DNA from: Balanoglossus misakiensis
Lineage: Eukaryota > Hemichordata
Reading direction: 5' to 3'
DNA length: 64,000 nt
Assembly (NCBI GenBank): GCA_040954595.2
Contig: CM082578.2
Location: 2,356,001-2,420,000 of the forward strand
The position numbers were made by a program, and so were the translations under genes. Shown here piece by piece: positions 22,929 to 34,079 of the stretch. Within the stretch, counting starts at the first letter, position 1. Every line of letters begins with the position of its first letter. The notes under the pieces are model-generated. The model did no database searches. It was not told the DNA's origin and saw nothing but the letters and a program-made list of their open reading frames with translations.

Positions 22929-23436
22929 TTAGTGGTTTTTATAAAACCATCTCCGAATCACTGCCATTCCTGGGAATGAAAAGCTGAAATTCGCCTTGTA
23001 TCTTCTGACGGCGTTCTCGGGATTTTGAAGTTTTGCGTGAAGTTGGTCATCAGTAGTAATTTCTTCTGCTGCATTCTCACCTGTTGCGTGTTGTCTCCCA
23101 TTCGATGGTTTGTTGTTTGCTGTTGGTTTGGTAGTAGCCACCCTACAACTGTCCATATCCTTATTCAATTTGCTTATCTTTGCGTTGACTTCTCTTACGC
23201 TTTTCCTTGTTTTTTATTTGTATGGCGCGAATGTCCACCCTTACTTTCTTGAATGTTTTTAAGAAATCCTGGCATTGAGAAGTCACTTTCCTCCAGTTCA
23301 TCAAGATTTTCTAAACGAGCATTAACACTCTCCTTTAGTCCGGCGAATTCTTCGCAATATCGGTTTGCAGTTCGACCACTTTTTCCACGGTGTCAACAAC
23401 CTCGGCCTGCAGTCTAACTATATAGTCGGCCATCGA
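22929..23436 (-). pseudogene. Decayed coiled-coil ORF
   Basis: A protein-like sequence can be followed through several frames on the minus strand: MADYIVRLQAEVVDTVEKVV from 23433, then GLKESVNARLENLDELEESD, then a Lys-rich helix, then an open 79-residue end (22929-23168) with DDQLHAKLQNPENAVRRYK. Heptad-like spacing suggests a coiled coil of the kind seen in LINE ORF1 proteins, but I cannot name the family. At least three frame breaks are needed. Confidence 0.3.
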
Positions 23437-24061
23437 TAGATGTGATCTTTGCGATGACCTCGCAAGGGTAAATAATGATGTTAACGATCATATCGAACCA
23501 GAAAGCGACAAAATTGCGACAGCGAGTAACGATGGCAACAGGGAGTTCGGCGATCATTTGGCACACAGCGATAGCAGAGCCAATAAGTGGGAGGCTTGGC
23601 ACAAAACATCTCGGTACAGTTGCAACAGAATTCGGATTGTCTGGTAGAGTTTCCCCTCCATAAATCAAATGTTTCAAGATCCAGATCGGTATGTATACAG
23701 GCATGAAGACGAAGAAGACGGTCCACATAACAAAGGTGACATAGGCATTCCAAGCATCTTTGAGAACGCCGTGAACGTATCGCCAAAATGCAACAATCGA
23801 AAAGTAATAGTGTTCAAAAATTCTCAAAAGTGTGCCGATGACTGGTAAGACAGACAGTACACTGTATACGATACTTACACAGTGTGTCACCAGTGATATC
23901 ATCAGAGTTGTTATGCCATTTTGATTAGTTTTCACTCGCAGTGATACAAAATATATTGTTCGAATGGAAAGGCTGAACGAATGCTGCTTGACAATGGTAC
24001 TATGACACCGAACGCTCAAGTGTGAGTTCAAGAGAGGTGTAGTTATGCGATCAGTACGCAT
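23414..24061 (-). CDS. Hypothetical multi-pass membrane protein, 215 aa
   Basis: This is the longest unexplained frame in this part of the window. From about residue 55 it has several hydrophobic segments (SLVTHCVSIVYSVLSVLPVIG; AYVTFVMWTVFFVFMPVYIPI; SLPLIGSAIAVCQMIA; FWFDMIVNIIIYP) separated by short charged loops, consistent with 3-5 membrane passes. There is no signal peptide or family motif that I recognise. The start is uncertain: an internal Met at the first hydrophobic stretch is as likely as the 24061 ATG. The 3' end overlaps the start of the decayed coiled-coil frame. It could be an exon or a chance frame. Confidence 0.3.
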   Translation of the reverse strand: MRTDRITTPLLNSHLSVRCHSTIVKQHSFSLSIRTIYFVSLRVKTNQNGITTLMISLVTHCVSIVYSVLSVLPVIGTLLRIFEHYYFSIVAFWRYVHGVLKDAWNAYVTFVMWTVFFVFMPVYIPIWILKHLIYGGETLPDNPNSVATVPRCFVPSLPLIGSAIAVCQMIAELPVAIVTRCRNFVAFWFDMIVNIIIYPCEVIAKITSIDGRLYS

Positions 24062-24830
24062 TCAGAACGTCTTTATCACGTGGTAACAATACATTGTGTA
24101 CATGCAGAGTTAGTCTGGCGAGTTACACGAGGCAACTCGGTAGGCAACTCGCTGGAGAACAGGTCAGGCGACGTCACCTCAAAATCCGTCATGTCGTTGT
24201 TTTTTTTCGACGAGTTGTCTGACGCGCAAGCGGTTGCCCCGCTTTACCAGGATTCCCTGGAATGCGCGTGTGTCCAGTCCAGAGACGCGACGCGAGTCTC
24301 CAGGTCAGAACGTTCTTGCAAGCTGGGACTACTCATATCTTACGGGCCTGTAAGGTATATTCGTCTCAGTTGCAAGCGACCGGGAGAAATTACTGCCTGA
24401 TCCGGGAACTTTATGGAACTCTTGGCATGTACACATGATGTCACTTTCAAACAATCACGGCGAAGAGTCTAGGTGAGTGGGGGTGTGTGTGTGTGTGTGT
24501 ACGCGCGCGTATTATCCGGGATCAAGGATCCGAAAAAAATCGCTACATTTTGTCAGCTTCAGGTGCAAGTGAAATTGTCAAACGTCGGCAGTGGGAAATT
24601 GTTTGAAAAAACACGTTCAAGAACAACACTGTATCCTTTATTTATCATCATTTCAATTATTTAAATGAGTGTCAAACTGTCCACTCAAATATACTTCTGC
24701 ATTTAGCTATATGGTAGATAAACTTTTCTGTCGATTAACGGCCCTGGGTGGTTAATTAGCTCCACATGTACACCATACAATGTAGCCATTTTCTGTATAA
24801 CGGCCCTGGGCGAACTCTCAGTAAACCCTG
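24062..24830. other. Non-coding with GGCAACTCG and GT repeats
   Basis: Carries short GGCAACTCG repeats (24117-24150) shared with 59126-59170, and a GT run at 24481-24500. No gene is recognised. Confidence 0.4.
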
Positions 24831-25995
24831 GTAAGAAAACGTTTTATGCTTGACCAATAAGAGAGAAAATTTATGGATCATTGTATAGTAAGGGTGCAAT
24901 AAACTGCGGTAAATTTCCGACTTTTTCGAGTATACATCGTGATGGCGAGGGTTCATGAAGGCTATAGGCTTCTACCTGAAGGTGTCAACTGATGTTGGTT
25001 CGAGACCACTTTTTTTCTATTTCTTTTTTCTGTGAGAACTTTTAACAACATTATCATTGTAATTTTTTTCATTTTCATAAATCCAGTTCATTTCAATATC
25101 TACGCTGCGTTTTTTATCTGTCGGGTATATGAAACATGCAGGGAAACTTGGTGATTTTTTTTGTCGCGGTTCACTTGGGCAAGTCCGAATACGGAGTGCT
25201 CAGGAGAGAGAAAGATAAACTCGCTAAAACCGTGTCTTTCTGTCCGCATGACCAACCAAGGAGAGAATAAGTCGTTATTGGGCCGTAATAAAACGTTTTT
25301 GTCGCTGAGGAGTGAATAAAGAACGGTCAGACCGCAATTCGCCGCGTTGCGGGGCAGGGAACTCTAATTAGCCCCGCTACAGGAAAAATACTGAATGGTC
25401 GGACCGAAATCTGCCTCGTTACGGGATGAATGCGGAATGGTCGGGCCGTCATTTGCCTCGGACCGTAATAAAAACAGTTTTACTTTAATAAGAAAACCGT
25501 TTATGCGTGACCAATAAGAGAGAAAATTTATAGATCATTGTAGTTATGGTGCAATAAACTGCGGTAAATTTCCGGATTTTTCGAGTATACATCGTGATGG
25601 CGATGGGTTCATGAAGGCTATAGGCTTCTACCTGAAGGTGTCAACTGATGTTGGTTCGAGACCACTTTTTTCTATTTCTTTTTTTTGTGAGAACTTTTAA
25701 CGACATTATCATTGTAATTTTTATCATTTTCATAAACCCAGTTCATTTCAATATCTACGCTGCGTTTTTTATCTGTCGGGTATAAAAACATGCAGGGAAA
25801 CTTGGTGATTGTTTTTTGTCGCGGTTCACTTGGGCAAGTCTGAATACGGAGTGCTCAGGAGAGAGAAAGATAAACTCGCTAAAACCGTGTCTTTCCGTCC
25901 GCATGACCAACCAAGGAGCGAATAAGTCGTTATTGGGCCGTAATAAAACGTTTTTGTCGCCGAGGAGCGAATAAAGAAGCAAGTACATGTAACAG
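24831..25995. repeat. Two satellite-related units, opposite orientation
   Basis: Two copies about 661 bp apart (the GATGTTGGTTCGAGACC landmark at about 24991 and 25652) are inverted relative to the 11.7-20 kb array and more diverged from it. Each starts GACCAATAAGAGAGAAAATTT, absent from the main array, and ends around GTAATAAAACGTTTTTGTCG. Between them is a shorter block of GGTCGGACCG-type sequence. Confidence 0.85.
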
Positions 25996-26059
25996 TGGCG
26001 ATAGACTAAAAGGGTACACACAAGGAAAGTGATATTTAAACTATTAATCATAATTTCAG

Positions 26060-26218
26060 GTGATGATGTCAGAGCCTATTCTTTCTCGTCATGCAGCTAC
26101 TGAATATGAGGTTAGGTTTTCTGATCTCCATCTGGAATCTGGCGTACGCTATTATGCAAATGTTTTGACTTACACTCATTTGGGACTTTATACAAGTGCT
26201 TCGTCAGATGGCCTTCTG
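26060..26218 (+). CDS. Exon of an FN3-like extracellular protein gene
   Basis: An acceptor (AATTTCAG) precedes an open frame ending at a GTAAGTGAA donor. It encodes SDLHLESGVRYYANVLTYTH then GLYTSASSDGLLV, the C-terminal half of a fibronectin-III-like repeat (L.pG..YY..V.a....G..t...SdG) common in large secreted proteins of marine invertebrates. The next intron contains CAT, CAC and CAA triplet repeats. The 27.78 kb segment below belongs to the same type of protein. Confidence 0.55.
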
Positions 26219-26228
26219 GTAAGTGAAT

Positions 26229-26279
26229 CATCATTATCATCATCATCATCATCACCGACAAAAAACAGAAACCACCACC

Positions 26280-26339
<60 letters not shown>

Positions 26340-26352
26340 TACAACAGCAATA
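26229..26352. repeat. Compound triplet microsatellite (CAT/CAC/CAA)
   Basis: Runs of CAT, CAC and CAA follow each other directly after the exon donor. They produce poly-His/poly-Gln frames that are not translated if the donor is used. Confidence 0.9.
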
Positions 26353-26466
26353 TACCATCCACTTGCATCTGGTAAATCTAACGTTGTTGATATTTCCCCC
26401 ATTACGTACACAGAAACTCTGGTGTCATTAAGGGTTCATTACTTGTGACTTTCATTTTTTTCAGTA

Positions 26467-26640
26467 TTCTCATTCTGTTTGTCAACCGTTGTTTGTAGAT
26501 CGGCTGTCTGAGGCTGGGTTAAATGGTTACAAATTTTATTCTAGTCCGGACACGAATGCGTTCGTCAACAAAATCAGCAAGGGGTATACATGTGAGCAGG
26601 TCGTGTCGGGATACTATAGCGAGGAGAACAAGAAAATGTA
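26467..26640 (+). CDS. Exon-like open segment, unknown product
   Basis: Following TTTTTTCAG there are 57 open codons (YSHSVCQPLFVDRLSEAG ... SSPDTNAFVNKISKG ... CEQVVSGYYSEENKKM) before TAG. Most of this, from about 26524, is duplicated at 50110. The duplicate keeps the frame for the shared part, which hints at past coding use. I do not recognise the family, and it does not look like FN3. Confidence 0.25.
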
Positions 26641-27014
26641 GTAAATACACAGAGCATCTATCTATCTATAGGGGGCCATTCACTTTTTACGGCCGGGGGG
26701 GGGGCAAGTTTATGTCATCGGTTTTCAAAATCAGGCCGACCCCCCCCCCTTCACCCAGGACCAAAAAATGATGACCCCCCCCCCTTGACAGACCCAAAAA
26801 TATGATGACCCCCCCCCCCACACGCCGAAAACATTCGCCGTCCTGATCCTATGTACACTATGCAATAAATGGAATGAGGCTCCTCACACCTCAATTATAA
26901 ATTTCTTAAAGTATTATTGAAGTATATAATAGTATATCGTTGCAATAAAGAAATCTATGAACAAATTAAAATGAAAAGTCAATACAATAGTTGCTAGAAT
27001 TGGTAAAACAAGAA
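26524..27014 (+). repeat. Duplicated segment, copy A
   Basis: 26524-26620 matches 50110-50205, and 26621-27014 matches 52858-53213 with a small deletion at the C-rich part. The match includes sequence on both sides of the transposon end at 26669, so this is a segment duplication, not two independent insertions. Confidence 0.85.
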
Positions 27015-27780
27015 AAGTGGCGGGGGTGGGTGTTGTTCCCCTCCCACATAAGAAAATTTTGTAAAATACGGTGCTCAAAGTTGCATTTTAATGAACTCAA
27101 AAGCAAATTAACTCAATGTTAGGGAGGACAAATTTAAGCATCGGGGTGGGGTGGCAAGAAGTCTTCCCCGGTACACTATAGACAAACCAGCGAATAAATG
27201 CAATGTGGCGAAGAATGGAGGGGGTGGTTGTGGGAGGGGGACAGAAAATGTTGTAAAATATGTAGCGCAAAGTTGCATTTTGCATGAACTCAAAAGCAAA
27301 TTATCTCAATGTTTGGGAGGACCAATTTTACTGTTTGCCACTCCACTCAAAGTTAGAAGATTTGGCGTCATCTTCGTCATGACATCATTTATAAAACTTC
27401 TAGTATATAGAAGATGCAGCGCGAAACTATCAGTTATGCGAAATGGTTTAAACGTTTATTCTCCTTTATGTATTTACTTTGTTAAATATTATCATCGGTG
27501 GGGTTGGGGTGGCAAACACTCTGCCCAGGTACACTAGACAAACCAGCAAAGATCGAAATGTGGCGGAGAATGAAGGGGTGGGTGTGGGAGAAAATTTGGA
27601 AAATAAAGGGCGCGAAACTGCAATTTTGTGGACTCAAAAGCAAAAGTTCGGTGGCAAAAGTATGTGACCCCCCCCCTAAACGTTTAAAAAAAAAAGATGA
27701 CCCCCCCCTCTTTTGGACTTCAAAATTTAAGTGACCCCCCCCCCCCCCACCCTTGGCCGTAAAAACTGAACGGTCCCTAG
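26669..27780. mobile_element. DNA element with poly-G/poly-C inverted ends, about 1.1 kb
   Basis: The left end GGCCATTCACTTTTTACGGCC plus a G run is inverted at the right end (C run, GGCCGTAAAAACTGAACGGTCCC). The interior has internally repeated blocks (C runs with CCAAAAA, CTCAAAAGCAA at about 27100 and 27290) but no transposase frame. It separates the FN3-type exons. An isolated right end of the same type lies at 38808-38862, and a diverged relative at 641-1080. Confidence 0.7.
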
Positions 27781-28243
27781 GCACTAAGGTGTACTCAACG
27801 GTTATTGCTGTTGACGCAGGCGGACTGGAATCGGAACCCTCTTCATCTAATGGATTCGTCATAGACACAACAAGTCCACCTGAAGCGTTACAGAAATTCA
27901 ACTTCAGTGATAACGTACTTTATAACCCATCTTTTGATGAATCTGGCAATGCAAATAACACTTTGCCTTTCGACGTTGACGATTGCGTACTACAGGGCGC
28001 CCCCAAGCACTGGACGGTGGATGGAAAAGCACACGCGGCCACATGCCATTACAAAGTGGCCAAACATGGCGATTCTTTCGCGATGCTCTTTCAATTGGTG
28101 AAATTACCCAAACTTTCAACACAACTGCCGGAGAGAAATATAGCATGCGGTTCTATGCAAGCCACATTCCTCGATCAAGTACACCAGCCTTAAACCAGGA
28201 AGGCTTTATGAGAGTGACTCGTGTGAATCAAGTCTTCAATTAA
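27781..28243 (+). pseudogene. FN3 end plus DUF642-like carbohydrate-binding-type domain
   Basis: The frame VYSTVIAVDAGGLESEPSS/NGFVIDTTSPP closes an FN3-like repeat. Next comes NPSFDES, WTVDG and KHGDSFAMLF, then, in another frame, TQTFNTTAGEKYSMRFYA. The NPSF-W-G-HG-Q-F-T-G-Y-F order matches galactose-binding-like DUF642 modules. A one-base frame change is needed near 28095, and the first frame otherwise stops at 28193. It is therefore a decayed or mis-sequenced secreted-protein exon. It starts directly at the right end of the transposon, so the original acceptor may be lost. Confidence 0.55.
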
Positions 28244-28261
28244 ACTCTATCAACGAAAAGG

Positions 28262-30620
28262 TGGATTTGATCATGACAGCGACTGCGGGATTTTTCACGA
28301 ACAAAAATAATTCCTAGCACCTGGTCACGCAAATATTCAAATAACGAAGCCAAAAGATAGGTAGACCTAGTCACATGAACAATAGCTAACTTACCCTTCT
28401 TAACACTGTTAATTAAATGATAAAAAGTTTGATGAGTATAATTACAAATTAATTCGTAATATTTTACCTAACGGCGTGCTGCTTTACCGTTGGAAAATGT
28501 GTGAGATTGACAAATGCTATATTTGAAACGTTGCCAAGATGTGTCTATCATGCTTAATATGTGTCATGATTATTTTGTAATAAAAGAAGGTTCGTAAATT
28601 CATACAAAAATAGTCACTCTATCTGAAATGCAGCCTTCTCTGGGAGGTGCACATCATTTGGTTTGGTCATTTTTTATGATCTGTTCGCTGGACATGACCA
28701 ATGGTTGGTGTTACGTGTCTACACAAGGCTTCACCTGAAAGTTTCATATTTTTGACGAAGGCCTACCGGAACTTCCTTAAAAGTACCTTTAATTGCTGGC
28801 GTACAATTCATAATCAACTGAAAAACTATAAATGACATGTTCCTTGAAAATATGACAGAAAACCGCTGCATTAAATGTTGCGTGCAATGGGGTCTACAAG
28901 CCAGAAGAACACCTTCAATTTTCGACAAGTCACTCTCCATGACCGATGACGTATGTTCACATGAAGCTGCTGTCATTTTAAAGATTGAAGCTGCTTTACG
29001 GTTGCAGCGGTAGCATGTACAGACTTAATTGGCATGTCAGTTGAATTCCTCCTTTGTGAAGGAGTTGGGGGTGGGGGGGGGGGGTGGATCCTGCTCGGGT
29101 TGCAAGCATTGTATTGGACAAATGCAAAGAATAAAGAAGTTTCGTATCAAGGAAGAGCTGTAAAACAGAAAATCTTCTACCATGATCGTACAATGAACAA
29201 CAGGAATTTTTTTACAAAGCTTGTTAAATTGTAGAACAACTTTACATGTGACTTTGAGCTTAAACCACAGAACTTAAACAAGAGTCTTGGCTGGCGAAGA
29301 TGGTTGCATCCGTTTCCTACCGAAGTTGTCAATTTGGAAACAAGGCGTAGATGGCAAAAACACATAAACAGAAAGGATCATGGGAAGGGGAATGATTGGA
29401 CACCAAGATAAAAGAAGCCCGTCTACTGAACAAACTTGGCTACAATGATAGAAGCGGGAAAACCGTTTCGTGTTGAAAACCACCAGTGTTAAAGGTCTTC
29501 ACAGCACGATTCCCGCTGTCAACGAATCTGGTGATCAGCAATGCGGTAAGGATGACAATGCCACCCTACTAGCCTCAAACACATACCCGATTGATAGTGC
29601 TGAAATGCCTGTAACCGATTCTCCTATATTCGATGGCCATTCTGTCAGTAAATGTGAGCAAACACGGCCATTAATGAGGCCTATTGTTATTACGATTTTG
29701 AAAATCCTGATCTGATGCTGGGAAAGTGCAAGAGGGAAATTGAAATTGGGAATTAAGACAACATTCATGTGAGTAATCTTAGATGAGAAGTCAGAATTCA
29801 TGAAAAGAAATTGTTGAAAAAGGAAAGGCATCCTCAGATTTATTCACACGAATTTAATTATCGATTGAAGAAAGTTAAAGCTTTCCGCAAGGTTGCCAAA
29901 TCGCAAACCGTTTGACTTTTATTTGATAGCTATGTTAAAGGACAAATGGCCAAAACTAACTTATTGGCATATGGGCCCTGAAAAAAAAAACATTATCAGG
30001 GGTTGGCAGGTTTCAACGAAAGCCAAACAATTTAAGGACCACTCCATATCTTGGGGCCCAAAGATGAATACTTCATGACCCTGATGAAATTACGACCGGG
30101 AAGTGCTAAATGTAGATTTAGCTGTCCGTTTCGGTATAAGTGTCCTTTCTGTGAGCAAAATAATAAACACATGGGTACGGTTTCTATCCAAATAAATAAA
30201 TAATCCCCATGCAAAGAAATACCAGTTCAACATTTGCCCATCATATTGCAAACGCTAACTAATAGAAATATCTGCAGACACATCGTACCCAGTATTTACA
30301 GGGCAAATGGGGGAGGGGTTAAATTACAGAACAACGAACCTGTAATCACAGAACGGACAGTACGAAGTTCTAATAAGGGTATTATAGCAATTCATTAAAA
30401 TAACAGAGACAGTGAAAGAAAGTTTTGTAGGTATTGCCACTGAAAAACATTTCTTCACATTCACAAGGACATATCACATTGAGGCTTAAGAATTAATAAG
30501 GTTTTTTTTTCATAGCCCCCCTCTTAAAAGACTGTCATTTTTTTTTCGCGGACACCCCAAATTTTCATGCACAAATATTAGCCCCTCCTGGAAATCCTCC
30601 ACCCCCTGGAAGTATTTAGA
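28262..30620. other. Mostly non-coding; one unassigned 81-codon frame
   Basis: Only background frames. The frame at 29470-29715 (SNTYPIDSAEMPVTDSP) looks protein-like and contains a possible donor (GCGGTAAGG) at about 29543; I cannot assign it. Poly-G at about 29065. Confidence 0.35.
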
Positions 30621-30640
30621 GGTTATAAACGGCTAGCGAG

Positions 30641-32167
30641 AAGACTGTAGCCATTTGGCTTGGACAATGGAGACATAGAACAGATAGGGCGTTTGGGGTC
30701 AAATGGCTACCCCCACTATCAAGATTGTTGAAAATGTGACACAGCGTCGCAATATAGAAACTCCCATTTCAAACCTTAAGAGTGTCCTTAACATGTGGAA
30801 AGAAAGGAACTTGACAATCATTGGGAAGATTCAATAAAGTCTCTAGCCATTTCTAAGTTAGTGTATGTTCTTTCACATGGAATCTTTCCCAGTGAGATTA
30901 TTACTAGAGTTCACAAGATAATTTATCACTTTCTTTGGAATAGGCATGACAGAGTTGGGAGAAAGATAATGATAGGGGAGGTGGGCCAGGGGGGCCTAAA
31001 AATGCCCGACTTAACAGTAATGAAAAAGGTTCATAGAATCTTATTGATCAAACGTTTGTTAAATGTGGAAGTTAAACACCCATGGAAATATTTTGTCCTT
31101 AAGAATCTTGAGCTAATCGGAGGCAATCTTTTATTCAAGTGTAATGTTTGTACAAATGTTTTGCCAGTACGTTTTTCCAGTTTTATGAAAGAATGTTTTG
31201 ATATTTGGTTTGAAGTCAATCACATGTCAGACGAGGTCGATCAGTTAATATGGAATAATAGAAACATTCTGGTAGGAGGCCACTCTGTTTACTACAAAGA
31301 CCTCTCTCGAGTAGGTATAAATTATGTTTCAGGCTTGTTTATTGGTAATATGCGAGTCCCATGGTCTGAACTACATCAGAGAGGTCTTAATTTAAATCAT
31401 AAGTTGAAGTGGTTGGGTCTGACACTTTCAAAACCAGAGGTTCTCAAGAACCGGAATGTTTCTCAAACTTTAAACGATGTCTGTATTTCTGTAAATAACA
31501 ACACTCTTATTTTGGAGTCATTGACAAAAAAATGTCTGAAGAAAAACATTATCGATTAAATTGTTGATGAACCGAAAAGTCAAGCAACTTTAGAAAAAGC
31601 CACAAATATGTTTGATTTAAAGTGTATTCCATTTTAATTTACTCCACAACATTCTTTATACAAACAAACAGTTGAATAAGTTTAATCCACAGAAGTTTCC
31701 ATCTCCATATTGTACTTTGTGTAATACTGAAATAGAGTCTCTTGAACATTTGTTTTATTCATGTAAGTGCACCACCGACCTCTGGAGAAATTTACTTTTT
31801 ATTTTTGGGGGACCACTTAAACTTAATTGTCCACCTTCGAAACTATGTATGATTTTTGGCGATCCTAAAGAGAAAATTATTGTTAATTTCATAGCTTTGC
31901 AAGTGCGTATGTATATTTATAGATGTAAACTAGACAACATGTTTTTAGACATCACAAGCTTTATTATGCAGCTTAAAAATGTATATAAAATTGAAGAAAA
32001 AATTGCGAGAGCTAATCCCAAAATTGCTGCACACATTGGTAAATGGTCACCCCTAATACCTTATGTAACTGCTTGACCATATATTTGGAATTGGAAATGT
32101 GTAATTTTTTGTGTTTAATGTATTTGTTCACCGTTGTTCGATCCCAATAAAAAAGTTTAAAAAAACA
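30641..32167 (+). mobile_element. 5'-truncated L1-type LINE with 14-bp target duplication
   Basis: Flanked by exact AAACGGCTAGCGAG copies at 30627-30640 and 32168-32181. It carries the ORF2 C-terminal region and ends in an A-rich tail after AATAAAAAAG. About 1.5 kb remain of a usually much longer element. Confidence 0.9.
30795..32076 (+). pseudogene. L1-type LINE ORF2 C-terminal region
   Basis: The first frame (to 31559) holds LAISKLVYVLSHGIFPSE...IIYHFLWNRHDRVGRK...GGLKMPDL, the post-RT region of L1-clade ORF2. After stops at about 31560-31670 the frame resumes with LNKFNPQKFPSPYCTLC...ESLEHLFYSC, a CX2C...HX4C zinc-like tail, and ends at 32076. It has no RT catalytic core because of 5' truncation. 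Confidence 0.8.
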
Positions 32168-32181
32168 AAACGGCTAGCGAG

Positions 32182-32337
32182 GGTATTTGGTTGCTGATCT
32201 AAGACCTCTTGGGTGAAAATTAGCATATTTGGCGGGAAATAATCACCGAGCGAAGCGAGGTGATTATTTCACCCAAATATGCTAATTTTCACCTGAGAGG
32301 TCTTATATCCGTACCAAATACCCGAGCGCACCGTTTA
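32182..32337. mobile_element. Palindromic element (LINE target)
   Basis: Together with 30621-30640 this forms a foldback. GGGTATTTGG, AAGACCTCTTGGGTGAAAAT and GCATATTT on the left are inverted on the right around 32240, ending ACCGTTTATA. The LINE entered its left end. Confidence 0.7.
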
Positions 32338-32370
32338 TAGCGAGCGCAGCACGAGCGGCCGAAGGCCGTT

Positions 32371-34073
32371 AGCGTAGCGAGCACTTTAGATAGCACGTGT
32401 ACGAGAATGAGGGATTATGGGAAATAGAATGTATATCTCTATATACCTACGACTTCGAAAAGTGCGTCCTGTATCTATGGGGGCAGCCATTAATTTTGAT
32501 CTCTTCCTTAAAACGTAAAACCGATGTCGTTATTCATCGCAAATCCTACTCAGAAATGTACACCGACCACAAGACCATCAAAGACGTTGGAAAATTAAGT
32601 TGGAAAATGAAATTTAGTAGCGTTTATGGGCACTTTCTGGGCCGTTTTCGAGAGCCCGACGGTCGGCGCCATATTGAATCACGCGAAACCTTAATCACGC
32701 GAAACCACGCGAGACTTCGAAATTACTTTACGCGTGTAAGGGGCCACCACCAACAACATTTATTCTTTTTGAGCCTAAAACGTTTAACCACAACAAGACT
32801 ACCACAATGACCTTGTGAGAATGAAACCCACCGATAGATAATCTGAAGCTATCAGTGAATGGAACGTCTTTGGCAAAGTATTGCAAAGCCTTCAGTTGAC
32901 CAAGAGAAAGTTGACGAGGCATGCATGTGGAAAGTGGAGTGTTGACAATATATACACGCTAGCTTGCTGCGCTCGCACTCAGGTCAAACCTGTTACATAT
33001 AAGCGTAGCGAGCACTTTAGATAGCGCGTGTACGAAAATGAGGGATTATGGAAAATAGAACGTACATCTCTATATATCTACGAGTTCGAAAAGTGCGTCC
33101 CGTATCTATGGGGGCATCCATTAATTTTGATCTCTTCCTTAAAACGTAAAACCAATGTTGTTATTCATCGCAAATCCTACTCAGAAATGTACACCGACCA
33201 CAAGACCAACAAAGACGGTGGAAAATTAAGTTGGAAAATGAAATTTAGTGGTGTTTCTGGGCACTTTCTGGGCCGATTTCGAGAGCTCGACGGTCGGCGC
33301 CATATTGAATCACGCGAAATCTTAATCACGCGAAATCACGCGAGACTTCGAAATTACTTTACGCCTGTAACGTAAGGGGCCACCACCAACATTTATTCTT
33401 TTTGAGCCTAAACGTTTAACCACAGCAAGACTACCCCAAGGACCTTGTGAGAATTCGATAAATATATAATCTGAATCTGGGAAATAGAACGTATATCTCT
33501 ATATACATGTATCTACGAGTTCGAAAAGTGCGTCCTGTATCTATGGGGGCATCCATTAATTTTGATCTCTTCCTTAAAACATAAAACCAATGTCCTTATT
33601 CATCGCAAATCCTACTCAGAAATGTACACCGACCACAAGACCATCAAAGACGGTGGAAAATTAAGTTGGAAAATGAAATTTAGTAGCGTTTCTGGGCACT
33701 TTCTGGGCCGTTTTCGAGAGCCCGACGGGCGGCGCCATATTGAATCACGCGAAATCTTAATCACGCAAAATCACGCGAGACTCCGAAATTACTTTACGCA
33801 TGTAAGGGGCCACCACCAACAACATTTATTCTTTATGAGCCTAAACGTTTAACTACAACAAGACTACCACAAGGACCTTGTTAGAACGAAACCCACCGAT
33901 CAAAGATAATCTGAAGCTATCAGAGAATGAAACGTCTTTGGCAAAGTATTGCAAAGCTTTCAGTTGACCAATAGAAAGTTGACGACGCATGCATGTGGAA
34001 AGTAGAGTGTTGACAACATCCACAACACGATAGCTTGCTGCGCTCGCACTCAGGTCAAACCTGTTACATATTA
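32371..34073 (+). repeat. Three tandem copies of a repeat of about 630 bp
   Basis: Copies: 32371-33001, 33002-33478 (shortened) and 33479-34073 (lacking its start). They share blocks such as GAAAAGTGCGTCC, CACCGACCACAAGACC, GGGCCACCACCAAC and CTCAGGTCAAACCTGTTACA. One plus-strand frame (about 96-137 codons, with KSYSEMYTDHKT and GHFLGRFRE) stays open in all three, but I recognise no domain. Confidence 0.85.
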
Positions 34074-34079
34074 ACCTCA

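Noticed and set aside
24980-25010. tRNA gene at the GGTTCGAGACC box
   Set aside because: No cloverleaf or acceptor stem could be drawn; kept only as a pol III-like promoter idea for the satellite. No convincing tRNA or rRNA gene was seen anywhere in the window.
26241-26340. Poly-His/poly-Gln protein segment
   Set aside because: Follows a strong GTAAGTGAA donor, so it is most likely intronic triplet repeat.
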